The notes below the pieces were generated by a model, which worked only from the letters and a program-made list of their open reading frames with translations, was not told where the DNA came from and did not search any database. A stretch of DNA of 36,615 bases from Clostridiales bacterium (lineage in GTDB: Bacteria; Bacillota; Clostridia; TANB77; CAG-508). Positions 25,268-36,568 of this stretch are shown here, piece by piece. Numbering within the stretch: the stretch's first letter is position 1; the number at the start of each line of letters is the position of its first letter. The position numbers were made by a program, and so were the translations under genes. The stretch covers positions 1 to 36,615 of the forward strand of contig DPDV01000014.1 in assembly GCA_003534295.1 (NCBI GenBank), read 5' to 3'.

Positions 25268-25345
25268 TATTAATCACATTTCCTCTCTAACTTATGATTA
25301 TAATAATATTATTCCAATTTATTCTAAATAGGACTTAAACGCAAA

Positions 25346-25378
25346 AAAATTACTATATACTCAAAATATAGTAATTTT
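25346..25378 (-). terminator. Terminator between the ftsL-like gene and spoVD
   Basis: AAAATTACTATA (25346-25357) pairs perfectly with TATAGTAATTTT (25367-25378), followed on the minus strand by seven Ts. It starts at the stop codon of the ftsL-like gene. spoVD is therefore largely uncoupled from the mraZ-rsmH-ftsL transcript. Confidence 0.85.
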
Positions 25379-25900
25379 CTAAAATATTTTTTCTGTTAAA
25401 AGCTCTACCACTTTTTCAAACCAATTTTTTTCTTCTTCTATTATTACTTGTTCGCTGGCAGGTTCCACATAATCTTTTTTAGGTAGATTAACATATCTTT
25501 TTTGTGTTGAATCTAATTTTTTCATTCCCGAATTTTCTTTTGCTGCTTTTTCAATGTTACTTAAATTTAGGCTGTTTTGTATATTAACTTCTAACTGTTG
25601 GTTTTCTTTTTCTATTACAGCCAAATCGCTTTTCAGTTGCTCCTTTTTGCTAAATCTTTCTGTTATAAGTGAGTTCCTATAACTTATTGCCAATAGTATT
25701 ACAAAACCTAGCACAACATATGTTACAATTTTAGTTTGTGGTTTTAAATGCTTTTTCTTTTTGTTCTTTTTATTTACTTTGTTTTTATTTATCGTTGTAG
25801 ATTTCTTTTTAACGTCTTCTTTTTTATTTGGTTTATATTCTGGTTTTAGTTTTCTCGGGCTTGTCTCGTATTGATATCCACCATATCTACTATTTGGCAT
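25379..25900 (-). CDS. ftsL: FtsL-like septum protein
   Basis: I start at ATG 25900 (173 residues) behind AGGTGAG. The frame continues to a TTG at 25939 that overlaps the end of rsmH, which I do not use. The protein has a basic cytoplasmic N-terminus, one membrane span (IVTYVVLGFVILLAISY), then a leucine-zipper-like coiled coil (EQLKSDLAVIEKENQQLEVNIQ). The typical FtsL/DivIC block IEKAAKENSGM follows. FtsL links the division complex to the PBP. The position between rsmH and the PBP gene supports the call. Sequence conservation in this family is low. Confidence 0.85.
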   Translation of the reverse strand: MPNSRYGGYQYETSPRKLKPEYKPNKKEDVKKKSTTINKNKVNKKNKKKKHLKPQTKIVTYVVLGFVILLAISYRNSLITERFSKKEQLKSDLAVIEKENQQLEVNIQNSLNLSNIEKAAKENSGMKKLDSTQKRYVNLPKKDYVEPASEQVIIEEEKNWFEKVVELLTEKIF

Positions 25901-25922
25901 ATTCTCACCTACCTTTTGAAAA

Positions 25923-26855
25923 TTATATTTTCTTTTCAAATATTCTTAATTTTGCACTTTTAGCTCTTGAGTTTTCTCTTTGCTCTTCCTCTGTTGGAAG
26001 TATCGGCTTCTTTGTTATTATTTGGCCAAACGATTTTGCTCCGCATACACAGTATGGTAAATCCTTTGGACATTTGCAAATTCCCTCTGCCTCTGTAAAT
26101 GCATTTTTTACTGCTCTATCTTCTAAAGAGTGAAATGTTATAACAGCTAGTCTTCCACCTTCATTCAAAGTATCAATGCAATCTAAAATACATTTATATA
26201 ATGGCTTTATCTCATTATTAACTTCTATTCTTATTGCTTGAAATGTTCTTTTAGCAGGATGTCCTTCTTTTTGCTTTGATAGTGGTATAGATTTTATTAT
26301 AATATTTACTAACTCTTCTGTTGTTTCTATTTCCTTGTTTTTTCTTTGAGCACATATATTTTTTGCTATATTTCTAGAAAACTTTTCCTCTCCATATTCG
26401 TATATGATTCTTGCCAACTCTTCTTCTGGATACGTATTTACAACAATTTTAGCATTTAACTGCTGACTTTTATCCATTCTCATATCTAATTCGTTACTGC
26501 CTAAATAACTGAAACCTCTTTCTTTTTCATCTAATTGATATGAAGAAACTCCTAGGTCTAACAATATGCCATCTACTTTTTGTATTTGTAAATCTTTTAA
26601 TACTTCTTTAATCTCATCATGATTTGCATGTATATATTTAACATTTGAGTACTCTTTTAGCTTTTCTTTTGTAGATTCTAATGCATCCATATCTCTGTCA
26701 ATTCCTATCAGTATACCATTTTCAGATAAATTTTCTAATATTTTTTTGCTATGCCCTCCACCACCAAGAGTACCATCTACATATATTCCATCTGGCTTTA
26801 TCTTTAATCCTTCTATACATTCTTTAAGTAATACAGGATTATGCTTAAATTCCAT
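25923..26855 (-). CDS. rsmH: 16S rRNA (cytosine(1402)-N4)-methyltransferase
   Basis: The 310-residue protein methylates N4 of C1402 in the ribosomal decoding centre using SAM. Visible blocks: HNPVLLKECIEGL, the SAM loop YVDGTLGGGGHSKKIL (26-41), GILIGIDRDMDAL, GILLDLGVSSYQLDEKERGFSY and the C-terminal VITFHSLEDRAVK. Length is typical. It is the second gene of the dcw cluster, but 447 nt separate it from mraZ. That gap holds a repeat array and a hairpin. AGAGG precedes the start. Confidence 0.96.
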   Translation of the reverse strand: MEFKHNPVLLKECIEGLKIKPDGIYVDGTLGGGGHSKKILENLSENGILIGIDRDMDALESTKEKLKEYSNVKYIHANHDEIKEVLKDLQIQKVDGILLDLGVSSYQLDEKERGFSYLGSNELDMRMDKSQQLNAKIVVNTYPEEELARIIYEYGEEKFSRNIAKNICAQRKNKEIETTEELVNIIIKSIPLSKQKEGHPAKRTFQAIRIEVNNEIKPLYKCILDCIDTLNEGGRLAVITFHSLEDRAVKNAFTEAEGICKCPKDLPYCVCGAKSFGQIITKKPILPTEEEQRENSRAKSAKLRIFEKKI

Positions 26856-26891
26856 GACAAATAAACCTCTGCTTTCATTTTATACGCGAAT

Positions 26892-26919
26892 AGTTGGTAT
26901 TTTATGCAAAATACCAACT
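26892..26919. other. 12-bp perfect hairpin in the rsmH leader
   Basis: AGTTGGTATTTT (26892-26903) and AAAATACCAACT (26908-26919) surround a 4-nt loop, about 40 nt upstream of rsmH. No T-run follows on the minus strand, so it is not an ordinary terminator. It could be an operator or a leader structure. Confidence 0.6.
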
Positions 26920-27043
26920 GTCCACATCTTTTATAGTTTTTTCTTTAGTATTTTATTTTTTCTCTTTGGTGTTGTATATATTTTACAAATGCTTTTCATT
27001 TGTATATTATTATTTTCATCCTATGTACAAATTATATATTTAT

Positions 27044-27299
27044 CTTTTGTACTTTTTGCTTTTGTATATTATTACTTCCTTCTTTTGTTATTTTTCTTTT
27101 GTAATTTAACATTTTTTCTTTTGTGTACTAATTTTTATCTTTTGTAAAATCCTCTTTTGTTTTTTTCATTTGTGCAAATTTGCTTTGCTTTATCCTTTGT
27201 AAAATTTTTTCTTTAGTTAAATTTATCTTTTGTACTTTTTTAATTTTTTCTTTTGTATTTCAATAATTTGTCTTTTGTTTGATTTATATAAACTTTTGC
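27044..27299. repeat. Array of about 14 CTTTTGT heptamers (ACAAAAG on the minus strand)
   Basis: Copies or one-mismatch variants start at 27044, 27059, 27082, 27096, 27118, 27139, 27154, 27167, 27194, 27211, 27227, 27250, 27272 and 27293, with 13-27 nt between starts. They fill the mraZ-rsmH gap. In the direction of transcription the copies often read ACAAAAGA followed by A-rich sequence. No frame is open across the array on the minus strand. The long plus-strand frames here are low-complexity and have no ribosome sites. This is not a CRISPR: repeats are too short and spacing irregular. Confidence 0.7.
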
Positions 27300-27302
27300 A
27301 AT

Positions 27303-27734
27303 TTATATACCTAACATTGTCATATTCTCTGCTATTTCATCAGCAGAAATATTCTCATCACTGTTATAAGATTTCCATTTTTCTCTGTTCCAAATTTCAA
27401 TTCTAGTGCCTACACCAATTATTATTGCATCTTTTTCTAATGTAGCATATTCTCTTAAATTACTTGTTATTAGAAATCTACCTTGTTTGTCAATTTCGCA
27501 TTCTGTTGCACCAGATAAGAAAAATCTTACGAAATCTCTTGCATTTTTGTTTGTAAGTGGAAGTGTTTTTAATTTTTCTTCAAAGTTTGTCCATTCATTT
27601 TGAGAGAAACCAAACAAGCACCCATCTAATCCTTTTGTTACTATGAACTTATCTCCCATGTCTTCTCTAATTTTAGCTGGTAATATTAATCTGCCTTTAA
27701 CATCTAGAGAATGTTCATACTCACCAATAAGCAC
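27303..27734 (-). CDS. mraZ: Transcriptional regulator MraZ
   Basis: The 143-residue protein carries the two AbrB-like halves of MraZ: MLIGEYEHSLDVKGRLILPAKIRE and GATECEIDKQGRFLITSNLREYA, each with the DxKGR/DxQGR turn. MraZ forms a ring and binds repeated boxes at the dcw promoter to control the cluster, including its own gene. Start is GTG 27734 behind GGAGGTG. Three MraZ boxes lie upstream at 27761-27790. It is the first gene of the cluster. Confidence 0.96.
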   Translation of the reverse strand: MLIGEYEHSLDVKGRLILPAKIREDMGDKFIVTKGLDGCLFGFSQNEWTNFEEKLKTLPLTNKNARDFVRFFLSGATECEIDKQGRFLITSNLREYATLEKDAIIIGVGTRIEIWNREKWKSYNSDENISADEIAENMTMLGI

Positions 27735-27760
27735 TTTGTTTCACCTCCATAACATTTTAA

Positions 27761-27790
27761 ACCACTTTTTACCACTTCTCTCCACTTCAA
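27761..27790 (-). promoter_or_regulatory. Three MraZ boxes with 10-nt period
   Basis: The minus strand reads GAAGTGGAGA, GAAGTGGTAA, AAAGTGGTTT head to tail, three exact 10-nt units. They match the AAAGTGG[T/G] box known for Firmicutes/Mollicutes MraZ. They lie between the -10 box (27796-27801) and the RBS, so binding should affect initiation or clearance. Confidence 0.88.
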
Positions 27791-27795
27791 TTAGA

Positions 27796-27824
27796 ATTTT
27801 AATATATCTTTTTATAAAATGCAA
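27796..27824 (-). promoter_or_regulatory. Promoter of the dcw cluster (mraZ)
   Basis: TTGCAT (27819-27824), 17 nt and TAAAAT (27796-27801) on the minus strand, directly upstream of the MraZ boxes. Confidence 0.7.
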
Positions 27825-27922
27825 GTATTTTTTAAAATTTTTTTTATTTTTTTTGTTGCTATTTAATATGTTATACATTTAAAACACTGAAACACAAAGC
27901 TTTATTCAGTTAATGCAAATTT

Positions 27923-27951
27923 TTGACAATTCATATTTATTATTTTATAAT
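27923..27951 (+). promoter_or_regulatory. Consensus sigma-A promoter of dtd
   Basis: TTGACA (27923-27928), a 17-nt spacer and TATAAT (27946-27951): both boxes are perfect. The start codon of dtd is 30 nt downstream. Confidence 0.88.
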
Positions 27952-27981
27952 TTAAGAAAAAGTTTAGGAGTTGATTAGTCA

Positions 27982-28425
27982 ATGAAGTTAGTAATACAAA
28001 GAGTCACTGAGGCCAGTGTTAGTGTAGACTCTAAAATAGTGGGAGAAATACATAATGGATTTTTGGTACTATTGGGTATAAAAGATTCTGATACTGAGCA
28101 AGATGTAGATTATCTTGTAAAAAAATTAATTAATTTAAGAATATTTAATGACGAAAATGACAAGATGAACTTGTCTCTTCAAGCAGTATCTGGTGAATTA
28201 CTAATAATTTCACAATTTACATTATATGCTGATTGCAAGAAAAGTGGAAATAGACCTTCTTTTTCTGATGCTGCTAAACCAGACATTGCAGTTTCTTTAT
28301 ATGAATATTTTGTAAATGAATGTAAGAAACAAGTTCCTATTGTTCAAACTGGTATCTTCGGAGCTGATATGAAAGTTACTCTTTTAAATGACGGGCCTGT
28401 TACAATAATTATGGATTCAGAATAG
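27982..28425 (+). CDS. dtd: D-aminoacyl-tRNA deacylase
   Basis: The 147-residue enzyme removes D-amino acids, and mis-charged glycine, from tRNA. The N-terminus MKLVIQRVTEASVSVD, the catalytic-site block SQFTLYADCKKSGNRPSF (76-93) and the cross-subunit block NDGPVTI near the C-terminus are all present. It acts as a dimer in the cytosol. AGGAG lies 11 nt before the ATG. The gene is monocistronic, between a consensus promoter and a terminator. Confidence 0.97.
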   Translation: MKLVIQRVTEASVSVDSKIVGEIHNGFLVLLGIKDSDTEQDVDYLVKKLINLRIFNDENDKMNLSLQAVSGELLIISQFTLYADCKKSGNRPSFSDAAKPDIAVSLYEYFVNECKKQVPIVQTGIFGADMKVTLLNDGPVTIIMDSE

Positions 28426-28427
28426 TT

Positions 28428-28459
28428 AAAAACTACCGACATTTTAGTCGGCAGTTTTT
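28428..28459. terminator. Bidirectional terminator after dtd
   Basis: AAAAACT-A-CCGAC (28428-28440) pairs with GTCGG-C-AGTTTTT (28447-28459) with one A-C mismatch, and T-runs follow in both directions. It serves dtd and the convergent glucan synthase gene, whose stop is at 28464-28466. Confidence 0.85.
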
Positions 28460-28463
28460 TTCC

Positions 28464-31400
28464 TTAATCACCTATTACATTAATTGAAATATTTTTTCCT
28501 TTTTCTGTTACTTTTATATTATATACTTTTTTACCTGTTTTATATTTTATGCTATATTCTTCCCAGTCATTTGGTATACATGGTTCTATTTTTAATTCTC
28601 CATTTTCAATCTTTAATCCTAGTATATATTTTAATCCCGCTTCATACATCCAGCTACTTGATCCTGTATACCAAGTCCAGCCTCCTCTTCCTGCTAAATT
28701 CTCCTGTCCATACACATCTGCTGCTACAACATATGGTTCTACTTTATATTTATTAGCCATTTCCTTAGTTCTTGCATGTTCTATTGGATTTATCATTCTA
28801 AACAATTCTCCCGCTTTATCTCCAAATCCTAATAAAGCTTCTGCAATTATTACCCATACAGCTGCATGTGTGTATTGTCCTCCATTTTCTCTTGTTCCCG
28901 GCAAATATGCTTTGATATATCCTGGTTCTAAATTGCTTTGATTAAATGGTGGGTCTAATAGTTTAATAATTGCACTTTGCCTATCTATTAAATGATTTTC
29001 TAAACTTTCCATTGATATATATTTTTTGTCATTATCTCCAACTCCTGATATCACTGCCCAGCTTTGTGTTATGCTGTCTATCTTGCATTCTTCATTTTGC
29101 AAACTACCGCAATATTTCACCCTCGTCTGTAAATGCTCTTCTATACCATCTTCCATCCCAACCTGTTGTGTTTAATGCTTTTTTCAATTTATTTAATATT
29201 TCCTCATATTTTTTTGCTAATTCATCTTCCCCTTTATACTTGCATAATGGAATAAATTTTTTTAATATATCGCTCAAGAAAAAACCTAACCATATACTTT
29301 CTCCTTTACCTTTGTTTCCTACTGTACTAAACCCATCATTCCAGTCGCCTGAACCTATTGTAGGCAAGTCATTTTCTCCTAAGTTTATCTTTTTTTCTAT
29401 TGCTTTTTTACAATGTTCATATATTGTACCACTTTCTTTTGATGGCAAATATTTGTCATATTTTTCATCTGTGCCTTCTTCCAAATCTGCACCTTCTATA
29501 TAATTTGTTTTAATATCTAATATTGTATAATCACCTGTAAAATTTATATATTCTTCGGTAATATAAGCAAGCCAAAGCAAATCATCTGAAAATCTTGTTC
29601 TTATGCCTCTTCCGGGTTTCATCATGCCACCAATGTTCTACATCTCCTTCTATAAATTGATGTGAACTATGCTTTATTATTTGATTTTTCATTATTTCTG
29701 GATTTATATATTTTAATGCTATTGTGTCTTGTAGTTGGTCTCTAAATCCAAAAGCACCACCTGATTGATAATAACCGCTTCGCGCCAATAATCTTGCTGA
29801 TATTGTTTGATATATAAGCCATCCATTTAACAATATATTCATAGACTCTACCGGTGTTTTTACGTGAACCTTGCCTGTTATATCTTCCCAATACTCTTTT
29901 ACTTTTTTATATTCTTCTTTTACATTACTTATTTTTCCGTATTTATAAGCATTATCTTGACAATTAATTATACTTTCTTCTGCTCCTAAAACAATTGATA
30001 TTTCTTTACTTTCTAATGCCTGTAATTCTACTTGGAATTCTATTGCAAGTATTCCATTTCGCCATAAAGAATTCTGTCTGTCTAAATCTAATTTATGAAT
30101 TCCATCTGGATTTGCTATTGTTCCATTTCCTATAAAAAAGTCTTTATTACCTGTATAAGAATTTATTTTTTCACTACTTGAAACATATAATACATTTTTA
30201 AAATCCTCATTTGAAATATTCTCCAAGCATAGTAAATTTGACCCCTCTTTATATTCTAAATTTAGATAAGTGTTGGAAATAGTCTCATCTTCTCCTAATA
30301 CAGGTTTTATATAATATACTAATTTTATTTTTCTTTTCCTTGGTTCAATATTTTCTAATCGTATCAGGTGCACTTTTGCACTATCTTTACATGGTACAAA
30401 TATGCTTGCATTTTGTATAAGTCCATTACTCTTATGCATATAATTTGCATATCCAAAACCATAAGTTATATAGTAATCATTACTATCTGGAATAGGATTT
30501 TGCCCTAATGACCACACTTTTTTGTTTTCCATATCTTCCAAATATATTATCTCTGACGGTATATCATTTGTTGGGTTGTTTGCCCATGCTGTTAATCTAT
30601 TTAATCTACTGTTTTTATACCATGTATATCCACCCATATTTTCTGTAACTACAGTTCCAAACTTCTCATTTGCTAATACATGACTCCATACAGTTGGTAG
30701 TTTATTGTCTTTATTTATTCTAATATTATATTCCTTGCCATCTAGCGAAAATCCTCCATATTCATTACAGTATTTTAATTGTTCATCTTCTAGTTTTTTT
30801 CTTATTTGTTCTGGTTCTTCTGCAATTTGTGGTATTTTTTCATCTCCTATTTGTTTTATTGTTTCTATATACTCTTCTTCTAAATCTGTAAGCTGTCTTT
30901 CTATTTTACCTAAGCTCACATCTAAAACCAAATTTGCTCTAAATTCCAAAACTTGTATTTCTTCTTTCGATAAATTATTTAATACAAAAATTCCACTTCT
31001 TATATTTTGCAGATATCCCATATTCTTATTTAATATAATATTAATTATTCCTTCTCTTGTGTAATTTTCATAGCTATGCTGTTCTTCATCTACAATAACT
31101 AAATCTATATTTATATTTTTAACTCTTAAATATTCATAAACATTTATTACTTGCTTCAATATTTCTATATCACTAATATCTTTAACTTTTACAAGTAAAA
31201 TTGGCAGGTCTCCAGAAATACCATATTTCCAGAGTTCACTTACATATGCACTAATCACTTTTTTATTTTTATTTATAATTCTTTTTAAAGGATTTGGAAA
31301 TATTAAATAACCAAGGATTTTTTGACATAAATCTATTTCTTTTCCTTTTATGTTTAAATATCTTGATTCTGCTTCAACTTTTACTTTTGCTAATTCAATA

Positions 31401-34400
31401 TTTCTTTTTATAGTTTCCGAATTTGTAAATTTATTTATTAACTCTATTACCTTTTCTTTGCTTTCAGATACACACATAATCAAATTAAATGCTACTTTTT
31501 CATTTGCCTTTATTTTAACTGTATTTTTTATTGCAACTATAGGCTCTGTAGTTAGTCCTATATTTCTGCCCAGCGGTATAGAACTTTCTACTGTTTTTGG
31601 AAGTCCTATTGCTTCTCTTCCATAAAATTTTTCCTTATCCACCTCAAATTCTGTTTCACCTATTATTTCATTTTCCGCATACAAGTTTACAGCTAAAAAC
31701 ATATCCGATTTACTCTTGTCTCTTGATTTTCTTCTTATCAATATTGTATCTTCTATAATTTCATATTCTAAAAATAATTTATTAAATGCTCTATGTGCAT
31801 AGTCTTGTTCTTTTTCTGATATCAATGGCTCTAAAAATGATGTTATTTCTATTGTTTCATCTTCTATTCCATGATTTACTAGTTCAATTCTTCGTATTTC
31901 TACCGGTTCCGTTGGCGCCACAGATATTTTTGTTATTGTTTCTATATTTCCATCTTGTCTTGTAATTTTATTCATGTCAGGTGTAAAGCACATTACATAT
32001 TTATCTGCTTTTGATAGATAGTTCATATAGTTTGATGTCCATATTCTTTTTGTTTTAATATTTTTAAAGAAAAAGAATATTCCTTGTTCTTCATCATCAG
32101 TGTACTTATATCTATTTATTAAAATATTGTTATATTTACTATATCCATTTCCCTTTTGATCCATTATTATGGTATATTTATCATTTCCTATTACATTTAC
32201 ATTATTTAATTTTGTATTTATCTTTGTTATTTCTCTTTGTGTTGCATTTTCGTAGTCTATATATTTTATCTTTTCAACTTTTTCTTTTTCCTCTTTAGTT
32301 ATTATTATATTTTCTGGCATTCTCTCTTGTAGTAATATATCTACAGCTTCTATTTCTGGATTTTGTACAAATCTTTTTTGAACTATATTATTGTTCATTA
32401 GGTTGTTAATTGATAATAATATTAATCCTTGGTGGTGTGCCATATATGTTTTTACTATTGCTTTTGTTTCGTTTTTTCTTAATCTTGTTGGTGTATAATC
32501 TATTGATTCGTAAAACCCATATTTATTATACATTCCCAGTTTTTCTAACTGTTTTAAATTTTTTAATACTTCTATTGGTTCATCTATAATGGCCATCATA
32601 CTTGCATATGGAGCCACTACTATCTCGTCAGCCAATCCTCTTTTCAAGCCCAACCATGGTATTCCAAACGCTTTGTATTGATAATTATTGTTCAAATCTT
32701 TTAGGTTAAAAGCAGATTCTGATATTCCCCAAGGAATTTTTAGTTTTTTATTATATTCTTTTTGACTCATTATTAAAAATTTACAAGATTCATCTAGCAG
32801 GCTTCCTGGGTATTTTGGAATATTTATATTTGGCATTAAATATTCAAATGCTGTACCGGACCAAGATATTAGCCCTTTGTATTTATTTAACACTGTTAAA
32901 GTTCTACTTAAATTATACCAATGTTTTTGTTCAATGTCTTTTTTTGCTATTGCTACTAAACTTGTTTGCCTTGCTTCTGATGCTAATAAATCATAATATG
33001 AATCTGTAAGCATATTTTCTTCTACATTATATCCAACAGAAAATAACTGCATTTTTTCGTTATACAATTTTGTAAAATCTGTATGTTCTATCAATTCATC
33101 TATTCTAGTATCTTCTTGTCCGTTCTGAATTAAAAATTGTTTTACCACATACAAATATCCAACAAAGTTCCCACTATCTACAGATGAAATATATCTTGGT
33201 CTTAATGGCTCTAAAGTCTCAATATTATACCAGTTATACAAATGTCCATTCCACTTTTGTAAATTATATATTGTATCTATCATTTTATTTAAAAGCTCTA
33301 AAGTATTTTTTTGTGTTTCATATCCTAAGTCATAGCTTGATATTACAGCAAGTAATGCTAACCCAATGTTCGTAGAAGATGTCCTTTTTATTGCTTTTGG
33401 TTTTCTATCTTCTTGATAGTTATCTGGAGGAAGATAATTGTTTTCTTTTACTAAATAATCCTTAAAAAATTGCCACGTTCTTTTCCCCACTTCTAACACA
33501 TATTGCTTGTCTTTATCCACTAAAAGTTCTTTTTTGTTATTAACTACTATTTCTTTACTTATATAACACATAATTGCTGGTGCTATTAACCATAGTAATG
33601 ATATTACAAATATTAAAACACTAAATGGATTTTTTGCATTAATAAATATATACAAAATACCCAATATTCCCAATATTATATTTGGTGCCATATTTATATA
33701 GTATGACTTTATATCTTTTTTTGCCATTTTTTCTGCTTCTTCTGCTGTTACCCATTCTAACATATGTTTTTTGCTAACTTTTAGTCTATACAAAGTTTTA
33801 CATATTGCATTTGCTGACATATATGCTTTATCTGGTAATGTTGCTAGTGTAAATAGCCCTCTTAATAAACTTGCATTTATTCCAGATAAAGTTTTATTAA
33901 ATGTTTTTTGCCTTTTTTCTCCTTCTCTTTTAAATACAATTTTATTTATTACGTCTATTACTGTTGGAGTAAGTACTGCAATTAACACTGTTGTAATAAT
34001 TGGCCATATTTTTATTTTATAAAAATAATCTAATATGCACATATATATTATTGTTAATACACTTGATACTTCTAATAAACTTCTTACTAGATTATCAAAT
34101 ATTTTATACTTTGATAATATGTTTAATGGATTATTTTTTATTTCTCCTCTTTTATTTTTTATTTTATCTTTCAACCATATAATAATTTGCCAATCTCCTC
34201 TAATCCATCTATGGAGTCTTGACTTTGAGCTATTGTATCCAACCGGATACCCATCCATTAGCATAATATCTGTTGCCAATCCACATCGTAAATAGCTTCC
34301 CTCTAGCAAATCATGACTTAATATTGTATTTTCTGGTATTTCATTATTTAATATTTTTGAAAATATTTTTAAATCATATATCCCTTTTCCTGTAAATATT

Positions 34401-36499
34401 CCTTCTTCAAAATTATCTTGATAAATATCTGATATAGCATTAGCATATACATCTACACCACCTGCTCCTGCATATATTTTCGTATATAAACTTTTTATAC
34501 TTGACATTAAATCTATTCCAATTCTTGGTTGTATAAGTGCATGTCCTGCTATAACCAAATCTTCGCTTTTATTTAATTCAGGTTTGTTTAAAATATGTGC
34601 CATTGCTCCTATTAATTCTTTTGCTGAATTTAAGACTAAGTCAGTGTCTGCATCAAGTGTTATAATGTATTTTATTGGTGGCATACTGGCTAAATTTGTT
34701 ATGGTATTTGTTTTAAATGGATTACTAATATTTCCTAAAATATACTCATTAAATTGATTTAGTAATCCTCTTTTTCTTTCCCATCCTAAATATGCCTCTT
34801 CTCCTTCGTTCCACATTCTTTTTCTATATATAAAGTTAAATTTTGTAAACTTTTCGTCTGGATACTTTTTATTAAGAATGTCTACCATTTTTTTACCTGT
34901 ATTTATTACTTCTTCGTCAAACCCTTCTTCTTCATTACTGCTTGTGCTACAATCTCCTAATAATGCAAAATAGATGTTATCACTTTTATTGGCAATATAA
35001 TATACTTCTAGTTTATGCATTAATTCTTCTACTCTTTTTCCATTTTTAATAATTGTTGGAATAACTACAAAAGTTGCATTTTGTTCTGGGATTCCATTTC
35101 TAAAATCCAATTTTGGTATTATTTTAGTATTTTTCGTTTTTCCCAATATATATTGTGCTATTTGAGTAAATATTGTTTCAATTGGTATTAATAATAGTAT
35201 TGATAAAATAAGACTAAGTACTATATTGTTAATTTGAGTATTTATATATAATCCATATACGCCTGCTAACACTATAGTAACCACAGCTAATGCAGTTATA
35301 TATTTTTGAGCTTTATGCATATTGTTTTGCTTTGGTACTTTTTTATTTTGTAATATTTCTAATAACTTTGGTTCTCCATCAGCTATTAAATAATAGCCAA
35401 CATGTGCTTTCTTATCATTGGAATCCATATTAGATTTTTCATATTCTATACTACTTAGTTCTAAACATTTTCTAGCAATATATATTTCTGATATTTTTGT
35501 TTTTTTTGATATTTCCTTTAATTTATTTCTATAATATATTCTCGTTTTATAATCCATTTTACTATAAACATTTACGGGATCTTTTTTTAGTATCTCTTCT
35601 ACTCCATTTATTTTTTCAAATATCTCTATCATATTTATCCTGTTTATATTTTTAATACTTATTATACAGTTTCCAACACTTACTTTTCTAACAGCTATGT
35701 CAAAATGTTCTTTTTTTATTACTTCAGAGATTTCTGTTCCCATTTTGTTTACTTGTTCTTCTAATATGTTTAAAAACGGATAAGCTTTTTTTCCATATTG
35801 CTTTAACCTATATGACATGTACTCTATAAATGGATACTTCATTTCTCCTTGTTCTATTACTTTTGTTTTATATTCTCCTATATTTTTAAATTGTAATTCA
35901 TCCTTGCTTTTATTTTCTACTAATCTTTCTATTATGTTCTCTACTTTATATTTTTGCAATTGTGCGGAATATATTTTCTCACATGCTTCTCTTATATTTT
36001 CTATTAATGCCATTCGTAAAAAAGTGTTTATATTCCATATCTCGTCCATGCTTAATGTTTTTTTATCCTCATATGCTTTTAATAGCACTTCCAAATTTTT
36101 ACCATTTATTTTTCCATCTGTATATGCAACTATTTCTGAGGCAAGTACATAAATTCTTGCAAATCCAGCATATGGCCCGTTTGCAATTCCTAAAAAATTA
36201 GTATATTTTTTCAATGTAAGTTCTTTTGTTACAGTTTTTACAGTTTCATCTATTATATAAAAATTATCCAAAATCCATTCCCCTGCTGGATGAATTGGCA
36301 ATTTTAGTTTTATGTGCTCATTCAGAAGATTGTATACCTCTGTTATAAATTCAAAATTTTCTTTTAATCTCGGAATTGGATATGTGTATTTATTAGATTT
36401 ATCTTGCAATACATGTCCAGATGCTATTTTTCTTAGGTAATCTTCCAATTGTTGTGTATCTAATAATGCTCCTTTTATATTTAATATTTTATAATTCAT
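28464..36499 (-). pseudogene. Cyclic beta-1,2-glucan synthase-like protein (GT84/GH94), two single-base frameshifts
   Basis: The frame opens at ATG 36499 behind AAGGGGTGG and runs 2305 codons. It then shifts at the GGG of 29614-29616 and again near 29109. Removing one base at each point leaves 8,034 nt, a single frame of 2677 residues, close to family size. Domains: N-terminal region; membrane spans (about 400-440, 814-850, 937-980); GT84 synthase with TLDADTDLV near 620 and RWIRGDWQ near 769; glycoamylase-like domain with PRYISSVDSGNFVGYL near 1104; C-terminal GH94 phosphorylase-type domain with GFRDQLQD, EGDVEHWWH, GSGDWNDGF and GESIWLG. NdvB/ChvB proteins polymerise, size and close cyclic glucans. 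The shifts disrupt the GH94 end, or are assembly errors. Confidence 0.85.
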
Positions 36500-36568
36500 A
36501 AAAAATTTCCACCCCTTAAAGAATACGTGTTTTTAATATTCTTTACAAAAGTGGAAAAAATATTCTTT

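Noticed and set aside
25268..25345. Sigma-E promoter ahead of spoVD
   Set aside because: GAATA- and CATA-like words occur, but their spacing does not fit the known consensus.
26746..27147. Plus-strand open frames over the rsmH start and its leader
   Set aside because: They are T-rich, low-complexity frames without ribosome sites, antisense to rsmH and the repeat array.
27044..27299. Possible CRISPR array in the mraZ-rsmH gap
   Set aside because: Repeats are 7 nt and degenerate, spacing is irregular, and no cas genes are present.
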